From contig NZ_LXYR01000003.1 of the NCBI RefSeq assembly GCF_001650195.1, forward strand, positions 1 through 64,000: DNA of 64,000 bases, read 5' to 3'. This document shows positions 52,471-62,507 of the stretch, in pieces (within the stretch, counting starts at the first letter, position 1; every line of letters begins with the position of its first letter). The notes below the pieces were generated by a model. That model was not told where the DNA came from, ran no database searches, and saw only the letters and a list, made by a program, of their open reading frames with translations. The translations under genes and the position numbers were made by a program. This DNA comes from Phormidesmis priestleyi BC1401 (GTDB taxonomy: Bacteria > Cyanobacteriota > Cyanobacteriia > Leptolyngbyales > Leptolyngbyaceae).

Positions 52471-53574
52471 ATGAACGACTCAGACTGGCAAACTGAAGGA
52501 AAAGCGACCTTTCGAGTCGGTAACGCGTTCTACCGTCCCGCTGGTCAGATGGCAAGAGACTTGGGAGTGTTAGCGGCTGCCGTTCATCGCGCCGACGTTG
52601 GACAGTTGCGCGTCTTAGATTCTATGTCGGGATCGGGAGTGCGATCGCTGCGATATTGCCTAGAAAGTCAGGCAGATTGGGTGTGGGCAAATGACAGCAA
52701 TCCTGAAATCAGTGCCGTGCTGCGGGGAAATTTAGAACGATCGCTTCCAAACTCCTTTAAAGTCACTCATCAAGATGCCAAACGCGTATTTTTAGAGTGC
52801 TGCGATCGTCACGATTTTTATGATTTAGTCGATGTCGATTGCTTTGGTTCTCCTGCCCCTTATTTGAGTTTTTGTTTGGGGGCAGTTGCGATCGGAGGTT
52901 TGCTCTACGTCACCAGCACCGACGGACGCAGCACTACCGGACACGCACCCGATGCCTGTTTAGCGCTCTATGGAAGTTATGCCCGTTCTCACCCGGCAGC
53001 GCATGAACAAGGGTTGAGAATCTTGATCGGCAGCATTCAGCAAATCGCAGCGGCTCAAGGATTAGGAGTTGAGCCAGTGTTCTCGCTGTTTTTGGGCGAA
53101 ACTTATCGGGTGATGCTACGCCTGGTTGCCCGTCCTCAGCTCGACAGTCAAACCTACGGACTGCTGGGCTATTGTCATCGCTGCGGCGATTATCAAACCG
53201 TTTCGTGGCGAGAGTTGGGACGAACTAATTGCGCTCACGATGGTCACTGGCTGACGATCGGCGGCGCAATGTGGCTCGGAGCGCTGCACAATTCTAAGCA
53301 GTTGCACAAACTCGCCAGCCTTGCAGACCAGTGGCAGTGGTCAAAACAATCGACATTGCTCAACACAATGGCAGAAGAATCGGATTTGCCGCCTTATTTC
53401 TACACGCTCGGCGAGATCGGCAAACGCGGCAAGCTGGATATTCCTAAGCGATCGCACTTAATCAAAACCCTTCAGACGATGGGCTATCGAGCTTGTGCCT
53501 CTCACGTCAATATCCAGGCGATCAAAACCACCGCCACGCTGCAAACCTGCATCGAAGCAGCACGCCATTCCTGA
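52471..53574 (+). CDS. trm1: Trm1-like tRNA (guanine-N2)-dimethyltransferase
   Basis: A 367-residue SAM-dependent methyltransferase of the Trm1 family, which methylates N2 of G26 (and G27 in some bacteria) of tRNA. It starts with EGKATFRVGNAFYRP, then SAM site LDSMSGSGVRSLRY, NDSNPEISAVLRGNLE, DVDCFGSPAPYLSF (D-P-F/D-C-F-G type motif) and a Zn-type Cys cluster (CHRCGDY ... CAHDGH). Trm1 is mainly archaeal and eukaryotic; among bacteria it is known from Aquifex and cyanobacteria. The ATG at 52471 is preferred to an ATG 12 codons upstream. Confidence 0.88.
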   Translation: MNDSDWQTEGKATFRVGNAFYRPAGQMARDLGVLAAAVHRADVGQLRVLDSMSGSGVRSLRYCLESQADWVWANDSNPEISAVLRGNLERSLPNSFKVTHQDAKRVFLECCDRHDFYDLVDVDCFGSPAPYLSFCLGAVAIGGLLYVTSTDGRSTTGHAPDACLALYGSYARSHPAAHEQGLRILIGSIQQIAAAQGLGVEPVFSLFLGETYRVMLRLVARPQLDSQTYGLLGYCHRCGDYQTVSWRELGRTNCAHDGHWLTIGGAMWLGALHNSKQLHKLASLADQWQWSKQSTLLNTMAEESDLPPYFYTLGEIGKRGKLDIPKRSHLIKTLQTMGYRACASHVNIQAIKTTATLQTCIEAARHS

Positions 53575-53644
53575 GTAGACAAATCTTCACACTCAGCGTA
53601 GACGCGATAAAATCAAACGGTCAGCCTTGCCTCGTGCGCCCTGT

Positions 53645-55099
53645 ATGAATATAGACAGTAGAGTCTCCGAAATCGCGCCTCCTCAACTCCACATTGAAGA
53701 CAGTTCCCTTCCGGCGGGGGGCAGTGACCCAACTCGATTTGACTGGAAAGAAGCCTGGTATCCGATCGCCTATCTAGCAGATTTAGACCCGGCAACCCTG
53801 ACATCTTTCACGCTGATGGAGCGCGATCTCGTCATCTGGTGGGATCGGCAAGCCCAATCCTGGCGAGTGTTTGACGATCGATGTCCTCATCGCCTCGCGC
53901 CCCTGTCTCAGGGCAGAATCGCCGAAGATGGATTACTAGAATGTCCCTATCACGGCTGGGCATTTGCAGGAGACGGACAGTGCGATCGCATTCCTCAACA
54001 AAGCGCAGATGCAATGGCTCATCAATCTAAAAGAGCTTGTGTTGACTCGCTGCCGACTGCCACGCGTCAGGGAATGTTGTTTGTCTACGCAGGTCAACCC
54101 GAAAATGCTCAAAAAGTCACCGTGCCGATCGTCGATGCGCTAGACGAATCTCCGAACGAGTGGGTCTGTCTCAGCACCTTTCGCGATCTGCCCTACGATG
54201 CTCTAACGCTGCTAGAAAACGTGCTCGATTCTAGTCATCTGCCCTTCACGCACCACAAATCAGTCGGCAATCGCGCCAACGCTGCCCCCGTTGATTTAGA
54301 AGTGGTCGAGTCCGATCGTCAGGGTTTTCGGGGCGTGTGGGAAGAAGGTCCGCGGCGAGGCACTTTGGGGCGGCAAGACACCACTTTTATCGCTCCGGGC
54401 TTAATGTGGCACGATCTCACCTCAAAACAGTTTGGCAGAACGCTCACCGTCGTTTATGCGACCCCAATCCGTAAAGGAGAATGTCGGCTGTTTGCGATTT
54501 TCCCGTTTAAGTTTTCCTCAAAAATTCCGGCATTTTTCATCAAACTCACGCCTCGCTGGTATTCTCACACCAGCCAAAACGCCATTCTCGAAGACGATCA
54601 AATTTTCCTCCACCGTCAAGAGCGCTATTTAGAAAATCAGGGCGGCAGTCCCAATTTTGCGAAGGCGTTTTATCTGCCTACTAAAGCCGATCGCTTTGTG
54701 GCTGAGTTACGGCAGTGGGTCAATCAATACCAAGCCGATCCCTTTTGGGGCAAAAAGTTGACTCCGGCTTTGTCAGAAGAGCAATTGCTCGATCGCTATC
54801 ACTCCCACACCAAAAGCTGCGCCAGTTGTCGCACCGCCCTCGCCAAAATTCAGCAGATCAAAACCGTTTGCGTCGGCGCTGGCGCGATCGGACTCGCGAC
54901 TATTCCAATTTTGCCCTTTTGGATAAACACTCCATTGGCGGCAGTGATTTCAAGTGTCACGATCGCGGTGTCTGGACTGATTTGGATCGCGCTCGATCGG
55001 CTTGAAAAGCGATTTTCTCAAGGGCAGACCACAGCACCGCGCAACCTGGCAGAAAAGCGACGAAGCCCAACGCCTCAAGGTGATCCCAACGCAAAATAA
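53645..55099 (+). CDS. Rieske oxygenase of the pheophorbide a oxygenase (PaO/Lls1)-like family
   Basis: A 484-residue Rieske non-haem iron oxygenase. The Rieske cluster motif is CPHR ... CPYHGW (Cys80, His82, Cys100, His103), the mononuclear iron site is NVLDSSHLPFTHH, and a CxxC (SCASCRTAL, about residue 398) is followed by two hydrophobic helices near the C-terminus (about 415-455), as in PaO and other plastid members. These enzymes open or modify tetrapyrrole rings with ferredoxin as donor. Membrane-bound, probably thylakoid. The ATG at 53645 is preferred over the TTG 6 codons upstream. It precedes ispF by 42 bp. Confidence 0.88.
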   Translation: MNIDSRVSEIAPPQLHIEDSSLPAGGSDPTRFDWKEAWYPIAYLADLDPATLTSFTLMERDLVIWWDRQAQSWRVFDDRCPHRLAPLSQGRIAEDGLLECPYHGWAFAGDGQCDRIPQQSADAMAHQSKRACVDSLPTATRQGMLFVYAGQPENAQKVTVPIVDALDESPNEWVCLSTFRDLPYDALTLLENVLDSSHLPFTHHKSVGNRANAAPVDLEVVESDRQGFRGVWEEGPRRGTLGRQDTTFIAPGLMWHDLTSKQFGRTLTVVYATPIRKGECRLFAIFPFKFSSKIPAFFIKLTPRWYSHTSQNAILEDDQIFLHRQERYLENQGGSPNFAKAFYLPTKADRFVAELRQWVNQYQADPFWGKKLTPALSEEQLLDRYHSHTKSCASCRTALAKIQQIKTVCVGAGAIGLATIPILPFWINTPLAAVISSVTIAVSGLIWIALDRLEKRFSQGQTTAPRNLAEKRRSPTPQGDPNAK

Positions 55100-55141
55100 G
55101 CTAAAGTCTGAATGCTCAGGAACCTGATTGATTAACATCCC

Positions 55142-55618
55142 ATGACCATCAGAATCGGCAACGGATATGACATTCACCGCCTCGTCAGGGGACGCGACCT
55201 CATCTTAGGCGGCATCAAAATCGATCACGAAACCGGGCTGCTAGGGCACAGCGATGCCGATGTTCTCACCCACGCCATTATGGATGCCATGCTGGGAGCC
55301 TTGAGTTTGGGAGACATCGGGCACTATTTTCCGCCGACCGATCCCCAGTGGGCAGGAGCCGATAGCCTAGTGTTGCTTGCCCAAGTGCATCAGTTGATTC
55401 AAGACAAAGGCTGGCAGATCGGCAATATCGACTCAGTAGTGGTGGCTGAACGACCAAAACTCAAGCCCCATATTGAAGCGATGCGATCGCGCCTCGCCAC
55501 CGTTCTCGACTTGCCGCCCGATCGAGTCGGGATCAAAGCCACCACCAACGAAAAACTCGACGCAGTAGGACGCGAAGAAGCGATCGTCGCTCATGCCGTG
55601 GTGTTGTTAGAGCAATAG
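55142..55618 (+). CDS. ispF: 2-C-methyl-D-erythritol 2,4-cyclodiphosphate synthase
   Basis: A 158-residue trimeric enzyme of the MEP isoprenoid pathway, which cyclises CDP-methylerythritol 2-phosphate. The zinc ligands are Asp10 and His12 (GYDIHRL) and His in [13 protein letters not shown]; the substrate loop is [20 protein letters not shown], and the C-terminal part has [18 protein letters not shown]. Length and motifs are normal. It lies 42 bp after the Rieske gene and probably shares its transcript. Confidence 0.96.
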   Translation: MTIRIGNGYDIHRLVRGRDLILGGIKIDHETGLLGHSDADVLTHAIMDAMLGALSLGDIGHYFPPTDPQWAGADSLVLLAQVHQLIQDKGWQIGNIDSVVVAERPKLKPHIEAMRSRLATVLDLPPDRVGIKATTNEKLDAVGREEAIVAHAVVLLEQ

Positions 55619-55925
55619 CGTGACACCGATCGCCGTTAACGAAACCATTAAAAACGACTAAACTAAAGACAAGATCCAAAAAACTGTGCCCTTACATAAC
55701 TCGACATAAAGGGTTGGGATCTAAAGGAATATCTCTAGTGGTTAAGAAAGACTAGGAGATAGCAGCAGAATGACGTTAAGCCTTTACAATTTTAGGCAGA
55801 GTCGTGGCTCATACGGTTGCTGCTACGGTTCCATTGAAAACCTCCCACCTATTTGATTCGTCAGTTAGGGCATCCTTAGTTCTAATTGCCGGATGTTATC
55901 CAGTCTGGCTGGTACAGCACCATCG
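55619..55925. other. Gap of about 307 bp before the histidine kinase
   Basis: No gene or RNA recognised. AAACGACTAAACTAAAGAC near 55660 and AGGAATATCTCTAGTGG near 55725 are AT-rich and may lie in the kinase promoter, but no clear hexamer pair is seen. Confidence 0.45.
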
Positions 55926-57938
55926 ATGATCATCTCCGAATCCATCCTCGAAGAACTCCTAAAAGCCCTTCCTCAGATTCGCCCTCAACTCTATTTCAAG
56001 TCTTCACTCACCGCCCTCTCACACGCGATGGAAGACCAAGTTTTAGCGGGGGTCGATCGCCCACTGGTGATCGCCAGCTTTCAGAGAGAGCGGTTTTATC
56101 GGCAAGAAGCTCATCGATATTTACGAATCGCAGAACGCACCGATCAAGTTTATGTCTTGGCGGCTCCTGAAACTGATTTCTCCGAGCGCTCTCAAGATTA
56201 TGAAATGATCGCGTTTGAGCCAGCCGATGCGTTGAGCCAAGAATGGCATTTGGTCGTGCTGGGAGAACACTACGCCTCGTGTCTAATTTGCCGTGAGCGG
56301 CGACAGCCCGATCCGCCTGCCAACATTCAAGATTTGCACGTCGATCAGTCTCGCCGCTTTGAAGGAATTTGGACGTTCGATCGCCAAATTGTGTGTGAGT
56401 CAGCAGAGTTATTACTAACTCGCATTCAGCGCTATCGTCCTGATCTGGCGGCTAAAACTGAGCTGATGTTGGCAAAGCTCAAAACCGATGCCAATGAGGG
56501 TTTTAACCAAGTCGATCCAGGTCCGTTTGCCGAGCGACTCGTGACCTACCTGCAAGCCGGACAATATAAGTTAGCAAAAGCCTATCGCTCGATCGCTGAG
56601 AAAGAACGCAAAGAGCGGTTGATCAATTCCATCACGGCGGCAGTGCGGCGGTCGCTGAATCCCCACGAAATTCTGCAAGTCGCGGTGCAAGAGTTGGGCA
56701 CGGTGCTAGGAGCAGGTCGCTGTCTGATTTATCGGTGCAAATCAACCGATGAGACAGCAACGTTAGAGCATGAGTTTTTAGGAAGCTGCGGGTATTCAGG
56801 GTCAGGCAACGCTAGGAACCAGCCGTCAGTCTCTGAGACACACTCGCTCGTGGGTCAAACCTGGTCGCTACAGGCAAATCCGATCTTTCAGGAAGTTATT
56901 CAAAAGCAAGAGCCTGTTTACCTTGAAGACACGCACGTTGATGAGCGGTCAAGGGATCAGCGCGGTCTCACTCAAAATGGACAGATCCGATCGTGGCTCA
57001 TGGTGCCCGTTCTCAACCAAAACCAGCTATTGGGCATCGTCGAACTGCACTACTGCAACGCTATTCCCCACAAGCTAGAGCGCAGCGAATTAGAGATGGT
57101 CGAAGCGATCGTCACTCAAATTGGGGTTGCCCTCATTCAAGCCGAAGCCTACGCCAACTTAGAAGACCTCAACCAGCAGCTAGAAGCCCTCGATCGGACT
57201 CGCAGCAACCTGATCGCCATTACCGGGCACGAGCTACGAACTCCTCTTTCTACCATCCAGGTCTGTCTCGAAAGCCTCGCCACCGAACCCGATATGTCGG
57301 CTAACTTGCGTCAGGTGATGCTCAACTCAGCGCTGACAGATGCCGATCGGATGCGAAAGCTAATTCAAGACTTCCTCACCCTCTCTCGCCTCGAAAGCGG
57401 TCGCATTGAGTGGCGACTCGAACCGTTGCCCCTTGAGGAGTGTGTCGATCTGGCGCTCAGCAGTCTTCAGTCGCACAAATACAACGCTCCTCTGCCTAAA
57501 ATCACGACTCGCCTCCCAACTGAGTTGCCCCTCGTACAGGTCGATGGCGAATGGCTCGTAGAAGTCATTTCTAAACTGCTCAACAACGCGTGCAAATTCA
57601 CAGACTCTGATGGGCAAATCACTATTGAAGCGCACCACAACGACAGCAGAATGCTAGAAGTCACGATCGCCGACACCGGACGAGGCATCGAATTTAACCG
57701 ACTCGAAACGGTGTTCGATCGCTTCTATCAAGAGGAAGGAGCCTTGCGACGCACTACGGGCGGCACCGGACTCGGACTCGCCATCTGTCGGCAAATCATT
57801 GCGGGTTGGGGTGGGCGCATCTGGGCAGAGTCAGACGGCAAAGATCGCGGCAGTCAGTTTCACTTTACGATTCCGATCGTGCAACCTAGCCCTCAAGAAA
57901 AGAAACCCGTCTCCAGTCGGCGGCGCAAAACTAATTAG
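55926..57938 (+). CDS. DICT-GAF hybrid sensor histidine kinase
   Basis: A 670-residue soluble histidine kinase. The N-terminal DICT domain (about residues 15-150; SSLTALSHAMEDQVLAG, FQRERFYRQEAHRYLRIA) is followed by a GAF domain (about 230-400; NPHEILQVAVQELGTVLGAGRCLIYR, SWLMVPVLNQNQLLGIVELHY), a HisKA dimerisation helix with phospho-acceptor in ITGHELRTPL, and an HATPase with N box LLNNACKFT and G boxes DTGRGIEF and GTGLGLAICRQI. No membrane segment is present. DICT is linked to light or redox signalling in cyanobacteria. No response regulator is adjacent. ATG 55926 is chosen from family starts; ATG 55893 is also in frame. Confidence 0.88.
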   Translation: MIISESILEELLKALPQIRPQLYFKSSLTALSHAMEDQVLAGVDRPLVIASFQRERFYRQEAHRYLRIAERTDQVYVLAAPETDFSERSQDYEMIAFEPADALSQEWHLVVLGEHYASCLICRERRQPDPPANIQDLHVDQSRRFEGIWTFDRQIVCESAELLLTRIQRYRPDLAAKTELMLAKLKTDANEGFNQVDPGPFAERLVTYLQAGQYKLAKAYRSIAEKERKERLINSITAAVRRSLNPHEILQVAVQELGTVLGAGRCLIYRCKSTDETATLEHEFLGSCGYSGSGNARNQPSVSETHSLVGQTWSLQANPIFQEVIQKQEPVYLEDTHVDERSRDQRGLTQNGQIRSWLMVPVLNQNQLLGIVELHYCNAIPHKLERSELEMVEAIVTQIGVALIQAEAYANLEDLNQQLEALDRTRSNLIAITGHELRTPLSTIQVCLESLATEPDMSANLRQVMLNSALTDADRMRKLIQDFLTLSRLESGRIEWRLEPLPLEECVDLALSSLQSHKYNAPLPKITTRLPTELPLVQVDGEWLVEVISKLLNNACKFTDSDGQITIEAHHNDSRMLEVTIADTGRGIEFNRLETVFDRFYQEEGALRRTTGGTGLGLAICRQIIAGWGGRIWAESDGKDRGSQFHFTIPIVQPSPQEKKPVSSRRRKTN

Positions 57939-58428
57939 AAAATAACTAGACGATCGAGACACTCCTGCCTTAGTATGTTTAATTGTCGCTAAATTTCTAA
58001 TCGTGCAGTTTCCGTGAGCAAGTTATCGGATTTGAGCTATAGTGATATGCTGTAGCGCATCTCAGAAAGCTTCTTCATCTCGTGTGAATGAAATTGTTTC
58101 GAGACTTCGGGCGAAGAAGCGAAAGACTTCTTCAGGGTTTGCAAAACCCAGCTTGCGCGTCTAACCCCAGCCATTCACGGATACTGAGCAGTCCCCTGTT
58201 CAAGTCCAGGCGGGAGAAGCACAAAAGAGCAGAGCCGATTCGGTTCCTCTCAAGCCGCTTTGCACAATCGACCAAAGTGTCTAAAGAAATGCGGAATCCG
58301 CTGCCTCCTAAATTAGAGAGGTAAGATTCATCTGGTCTCAGACCGTGGAATCCGTTCCGATAACGAATCTGCGTCTAAAAATCGCGGCTTCGCTATATCC
58401 AAGTGTGTAGAAAAGGAGACCAGTTACC
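57939..58428 (+). promoter_or_regulatory. Leader and promoter region of the ribosomal operon, with two hairpins
   Basis: A 490-bp gap without a convincing gene. A possible promoter is TTATCG (58022) - 17 bp - TATGCT, weak. Two tight hairpins follow each other: GAAGAAG / CTTCTTC with a 7-nt loop at about 58112-58132 and GGGTTT / AAAACCC at about 58135-58150. A structured leader of this length fits ribosomal-protein feedback control, but no known L4 or other leader motif is recognised. AAAAGGAGAC (58411-58420) is the rplC ribosome binding site. Confidence 0.5.
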
Positions 58429-59076
58429 GTGGCTGTCGGCATTCTCGGCACAAAGCTCGGCATGACTCAAGTATTTGACGAAACAGGACTCGCCGTTCCC
58501 GTCACCGTCATTCAGGCAGGACCCTGCCCAATCACCCAAATTAAAACCCGCTCAACAGACGGCTATACCGCTGTTCAAATCGGGTTTGGTGAAACACGAG
58601 TCAAGTCATTAAGCAAACCTGAATTGGGGCACCTCGCCAAATCCAGTTCTGTTCCTCTGCGCCATCTCACTGAGATGCGCCAATATCTTCCTTCAGAAGA
58701 CTACAGTGTTTATGAGCTAGGTCAAGAAATCAAAGCAGATATCTTTGAAGCAGGTCAAGTTGTCGATGTGACGGGCACCAGCATTGGTAAGGGCTTTGCG
58801 GGGTATCAGAAGCGTCACAACTTCGCACGAGGACCTATGTCTCACGGTTCTAAAAACCACCGCGCTCCCGGTTCGACGGGCGCAGGCACCACCCCTGGGC
58901 GCGTCTACCCCGGTAAGCGCATGGCGGGTCGTTTGGGCGGAACGCAAGTCACGATCAAAAAGCTGATCGTGGTGCGAGTGGATGTAGAGCGGAACTTGAT
59001 TTTGATTAAAGGAGCAGTTCCCGGCAAGCCCGGTGCTCTGGTGCAAATCATGCCCGCTAAGAAAGTTGGGCGCTAG
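58429..59076 (+). CDS. rplC: 50S ribosomal protein L3
   Basis: A 215-residue L3, the first gene of the cluster, as in cyanobacteria and plastids, where rpsJ sits elsewhere. It begins [19 protein letters not shown] and carries the core [18 protein letters not shown] that reaches towards the peptidyl-transferase centre. The start is a GTG with a strong AAGGAG upstream. It ends 17 bp before rplD. Confidence 0.97.
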   Translation: MAVGILGTKLGMTQVFDETGLAVPVTVIQAGPCPITQIKTRSTDGYTAVQIGFGETRVKSLSKPELGHLAKSSSVPLRHLTEMRQYLPSEDYSVYELGQEIKADIFEAGQVVDVTGTSIGKGFAGYQKRHNFARGPMSHGSKNHRAPGSTGAGTTPGRVYPGKRMAGRLGGTQVTIKKLIVVRVDVERNLILIKGAVPGKPGALVQIMPAKKVGR

Positions 59077-59093
59077 GGCAGAAGGAGGCAGAA

Positions 59094-59726
59094 ATGGTTG
59101 ATTGTGTAGTAAAAGACTGGCAGGGAGCCGACGCGGGGCAAGCCTCGATCGAGCTTAAAGTCGCCAGAGAAGAAAGTGCGGCTCATGTGGTTCACCGCGC
59201 GCTGGTTCGTCAATTGGCGAACCAGCGTCAGGGCAACGCCTCGACCAAAACTCGTGCAGAAGTGCGCGGGGGTGGACGTAAACCCTGGAGACAAAAAGGA
59301 ACGGGACGCGCCCGTGCTGGGTCGATTCGGTCTCCGCTTTGGCGGGGCGGCGGCGTAATTTTTGGACCTAAACCCAGAGATTACACCATCAAAATGAATC
59401 GCAAAGAGCGGCGATTGGCACTGCGGACTGCATTCCAAAGTCGGGTCGCTGATTTGATTGTGGTTGAGGATTTTGCAGCTCAGTTGCCTCGTCCTAAAAC
59501 CAGAGAAATGGTGCAGGCGCTCAGTCGTTGGGGCATTGAGCCAGATAAGAAAGTGCTGATTATTATGGCAGAGCGCAACGAGATGGTTTATCTCTCGGCT
59601 CGCAACATTGAGAAGCTCAGACTGATCTCGGCAAACAATCTCAACGTGTTTGATTTGCTGGCAGCCGACTACATTGTGGCAACCCCTGCTGCTCTTGAAA
59701 AGATCCAGGAGGTATACGGTGAGTGA
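59094..59726 (+). CDS. rplD: 50S ribosomal protein L4
   Basis: A 210-residue L4 with the long basic loop typical of the exit tunnel wall ([35 protein letters not shown]). AGAAGGAGG precedes the ATG. The stop overlaps the rplW start by 8 bp. In Escherichia coli L4 represses its own operon; whether that applies here is unknown. Confidence 0.97.
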   Translation: MVDCVVKDWQGADAGQASIELKVAREESAAHVVHRALVRQLANQRQGNASTKTRAEVRGGGRKPWRQKGTGRARAGSIRSPLWRGGGVIFGPKPRDYTIKMNRKERRLALRTAFQSRVADLIVVEDFAAQLPRPKTREMVQALSRWGIEPDKKVLIIMAERNEMVYLSARNIEKLRLISANNLNVFDLLAADYIVATPAALEKIQEVYGE

Positions 59727-60021
59727 TTTTAGCCCCCGCAGCTTAGCGGATTTGATTCGTCGTCCGATCATTACTGAGAAGGCGACTCAGCGATTGGAAC
59801 TCAACCAATACACCTTTGAGGTTCAGCCCAAGGCGACCAAGCCTGAGATTAAGGCAGCTGTCGAACTGATGTTTGAAGTCAAGGTGACGGGCGTGACGAC
59901 TCAGCATCCGCCTCGTAAAGCTCGTCGCGTCGGCAAGTTTGCAGGTCACAGACCTCACTACAAGAAAGCGATCGTCACCCTCGCTGATGGGGATTCAATC
60001 ACCTTGTTCCCTGAAGTTTAG
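59719..60021 (+). CDS. rplW: 50S ribosomal protein L23
   Basis: A 100-residue L23, starting at GTG 59719 ([20 protein letters not shown]) with CCAGGAGG 7 nt upstream inside the rplD end. The 8-bp overlap with rplD suggests coupled translation. L23 forms the docking site for trigger factor and SRP at the tunnel exit. Confidence 0.96.
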   Translation: MSDFSPRSLADLIRRPIITEKATQRLELNQYTFEVQPKATKPEIKAAVELMFEVKVTGVTTQHPPRKARRVGKFAGHRPHYKKAIVTLADGDSITLFPEV

Positions 60022-60043
60022 AAACCCCTGAGAGTAGCAAATT

Positions 60044-60907
60044 ATGGGCATCCGAATTTATCGACCCTTGACCCCTGGCAGCCGTCAGCGTAGCGTTTCT
60101 GACTTTAGCGAGATCACCAAGACCGAGCCAGAAAAGTCTTTAACCACGACCAAGCACCGGGATAAAGGACGCAACAACCGAGGCGTAATTACCTGTCGTC
60201 ACCGGGGCGGCGGTCACAAACGTCTCTACCGCATCATCGATTTTCGTCGCGACAAGCTAAACATTCCTGCACGGGTGGCGGCGATCGAGTACGACCCCAA
60301 CCGCAATGCGCGTTTAGCACTACTGTTCTACGCGGATGGCGAGAAGCGTTATATTCTTCACCCCAACACCCTGAAAGTCGGCACCGTGATTCGCTCAGGT
60401 CCCGATGCTCCGATCGAGATTGGCAACGCATTGCCCCTCGAAAAGATTCCCCTCGGTACGATCGTGCACAACGTTGAACTCGTTCCTGGCAAAGGCGGTC
60501 AGATCGTCCGGGCAGCAGGTGCAGCAGCTCAAGTTGCCGCAAAAGAAGGCGATTACGTCACGCTGAAACTGCCTTCGACGGAAGTGCGGCTGATTCGTAA
60601 AGACTGTTACGCCACGATCGGGCAAGTCGGCAACCTCGAAGCGAGAAACATCAATTTGGGTAAAGCAGGGCGCACCCGTCACAAAGGTCGTCGTCCTCAA
60701 GTGCGCGGTAGCGTCATGAACCCAGTGGATCACCCGCACGGTGGTGGAGAGGGACGAGCACCGATCGGGCGCTCTGGTCCGGTCACCCCTTGGGGTAAGC
60801 CAACCTTGGGGCGCAAAACCCGCAACAAGAAGAAACTGAGCGGCGCGTTTATTGTGCGTCGTCGTCGTAAGTCCTCGAAACGTGGACGCGGCGGACGGGA
60901 ATCGTAA
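60044..60907 (+). CDS. rplB: 50S ribosomal protein L2
   Basis: A 287-residue L2, needed for subunit association and peptidyl transfer. The signature near the C-terminus is [18 protein letters not shown] (with the functional His), followed by [16 protein letters not shown]. Normal length; starts 22 bp after rplW. Confidence 0.98.
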   Translation: MGIRIYRPLTPGSRQRSVSDFSEITKTEPEKSLTTTKHRDKGRNNRGVITCRHRGGGHKRLYRIIDFRRDKLNIPARVAAIEYDPNRNARLALLFYADGEKRYILHPNTLKVGTVIRSGPDAPIEIGNALPLEKIPLGTIVHNVELVPGKGGQIVRAAGAAAQVAAKEGDYVTLKLPSTEVRLIRKDCYATIGQVGNLEARNINLGKAGRTRHKGRRPQVRGSVMNPVDHPHGGGEGRAPIGRSGPVTPWGKPTLGRKTRNKKKLSGAFIVRRRRKSSKRGRGGRES

Positions 60908-60930
60908 TTTGACTTAGGGAGAAACCTAAC

Positions 60931-61209
60931 ATGGCACGTTCACTCAAAAAAGGTCCCTTTGTTGCTGACCATCTCATGAGCAAAGTCGAAGCGCTCAACG
61001 CCAGAGGTGACAAGCAAGTCATCAAAACCTGGTCACGGGCTTCGACGATTTTGCCCCAGATGATTGGACACACGATCGCCGTTCACAACGGTCGTCAGCA
61101 CGTTCCCGTCTATGTCTCTGAGCAAATGGTCGGTCACAAACTCGGCGAATTTGCCCCGACTCGGACGTTCCGGGGACACGCAGGTAGCGATAAGAAAGCA
61201 CGTCGATAG
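60931..61209 (+). CDS. rpsS: 30S ribosomal protein S19
   Basis: A 92-residue S19 with the family core [20 protein letters not shown] and the C-terminal [31 protein letters not shown] lies before the ATG. It contacts S13 in the head of the small subunit. Confidence 0.98.
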   Translation: MARSLKKGPFVADHLMSKVEALNARGDKQVIKTWSRASTILPQMIGHTIAVHNGRQHVPVYVSEQMVGHKLGEFAPTRTFRGHAGSDKKARR

Positions 61210-61222
61210 GAGAAAGGGCAGC

Positions 61223-61263
61223 GCGAGGGATGACGGATGAAAGTCTGATGCTCAGTCCCTCGC
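61223..61263. repeat. Inverted repeat in the rpsS-rplV gap
   Basis: GCGAGGGA (61223-61230) and TCCCTCGC (61256-61263) enclose 25 nt, inside a 78-bp gap that is longer than the other gaps of this operon. It may form a stem in the transcript; it has no T tract, so it is not a terminator. Confidence 0.55.
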
Positions 61264-61287
61264 CCCTCGCCCGTCAAGGAGAAAACT

Positions 61288-61644
61288 ATGGCTACTGATA
61301 CGACTGAAGTTAAAGCGATCGCACGTTACATCCGCATGTCTCCTCACAAGGTGCGCCGAGTTCTCGACCAAATTCGAGGGCTGTCTTACCGGGAGGCACT
61401 GATTATTCTAGAATTCATGCCCTATCGCGCCTGTGAGCCTGTACTCAAAGTGCTGCGATCGGCGGCGGCAAATGCTGAACACAACGGGGGCATGGATCGG
61501 TCAGGTTTGGTGGTCAGCCAAGCGTTTGCCGATCAAGGTCCTTCGCTAAAGCGGTTTAGACCACGAGCACAGGGTCGCGCTTACCAAATTCGCAAGCCGA
61601 CGTGTCACATCACGGTGGCAGTGGCTCCCGGAGTCGAATCCTAG
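61288..61644 (+). CDS. rplV: 50S ribosomal protein L22
   Basis: A 118-residue L22 whose beta-hairpin lines the exit tunnel. Typical parts: [30 protein letters not shown] and [30 protein letters not shown] precedes the ATG. Confidence 0.97.
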   Translation: MATDTTEVKAIARYIRMSPHKVRRVLDQIRGLSYREALIILEFMPYRACEPVLKVLRSAAANAEHNGGMDRSGLVVSQAFADQGPSLKRFRPRAQGRAYQIRKPTCHITVAVAPGVES

Positions 61645-61690
61645 TTCAGTTATTCCTACTTAAACTGCTTTATCTCAGAGGAACGCATTC

Positions 61691-62443
61691 GTGGGACAGA
61701 AAATTAATCCAACTGGGTTTCGGCTAGGGATCATCAAAGATCACCGCTCTCGGTGGTATGCCGACACCAGCCGCTACCCTGAACTGTTGAAAGAAGATTT
61801 CAAGATTCGCGAGTTTTTCGCTAAGAATCCCAAAAATCTTGACAACCTCAAAAAGCCCGGAATTTCTGAGATTCGGATTGAGCGTAAAGCTGATCAGATT
61901 GATCTCGAAATTCGCACGTCTCGCCCTGGTGTGATTGTCGGTCGCGGCGGTGCCGGGATCGAGACTCTGCGTTTGGGACTTCAAGAGGCATTGGGAAGTA
62001 GCGATCGTCAGATTCGCGTCAATGTCGTCGAAGTAGCTCGCGTCGATGCCGATGCTGCACTGATCGGTGAATATATTGCCGAACAGCTAGAGCGTCGGGT
62101 TTCATTCCGCCGCGTCGTTCGTCAAGCGATTCAACGCGCTCAACGGGCGGGCGTTGAAGGCATCAAAATTCAGGTCAGCGGTCGTCTAAACGGGGCTGAA
62201 ATCGCGCGTCCTGAATGGACTCGTGAAGGTCGAGTTCCTCTGCACACGCTGAGAGCCGACATTGATTACGCTTATGTCACCGCTCAAACGATCTACGGGA
62301 TTTTGGGTATCAAAATTTGGGTCTTCAAGGGTGAAATTATTCCCGGTCAAGAACTCATTGATGCCGCTCCACCTTCTAACCAACCGCGTCGTCGTCAACA
62401 GCGTCGTCGTCAACAATTTGAAGACCGATCGAACGAAGGATAA
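61691..62443 (+). CDS. rpsC: 30S ribosomal protein S3
   Basis: A 250-residue S3 starting at GTG 61691 ([20 protein letters not shown]). It includes the KH domain ([18 protein letters not shown]) and the C-terminal signature [28 protein letters not shown]. The C-terminal tail is a basic Arg/Gln stretch ([18 protein letters not shown]), slightly longer than usual. Confidence 0.97.
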   Translation: MGQKINPTGFRLGIIKDHRSRWYADTSRYPELLKEDFKIREFFAKNPKNLDNLKKPGISEIRIERKADQIDLEIRTSRPGVIVGRGGAGIETLRLGLQEALGSSDRQIRVNVVEVARVDADAALIGEYIAEQLERRVSFRRVVRQAIQRAQRAGVEGIKIQVSGRLNGAEIARPEWTREGRVPLHTLRADIDYAYVTAQTIYGILGIKIWVFKGEIIPGQELIDAAPPSNQPRRRQQRRRQQFEDRSNEG

Positions 62444-62460
62444 AGGATGCAGGATTAATC

Positions 62461-62488
62461 CTCCTGACTCCTGACTCCTGACTCCTGA
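62461..62488. repeat. Heptanucleotide tandem repeat, four units of CTCCTGA
   Basis: Four exact CTCCTGA units in the rpsC-rplP gap, of the short tandemly repeated (STRR-like) kind common in filamentous cyanobacteria. It may have expanded by slippage and sits inside the ribosomal operon. Confidence 0.85.
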
Positions 62489-62507
62489 ATTTAATTGGTA
62501 TCGAGTC

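Noticed and set aside
58088-58324. 78-codon gene in the leader of the ribosomal operon
   Set aside because: Basic, low-complexity translation without ribosome binding site; the region is better explained as a structured leader.
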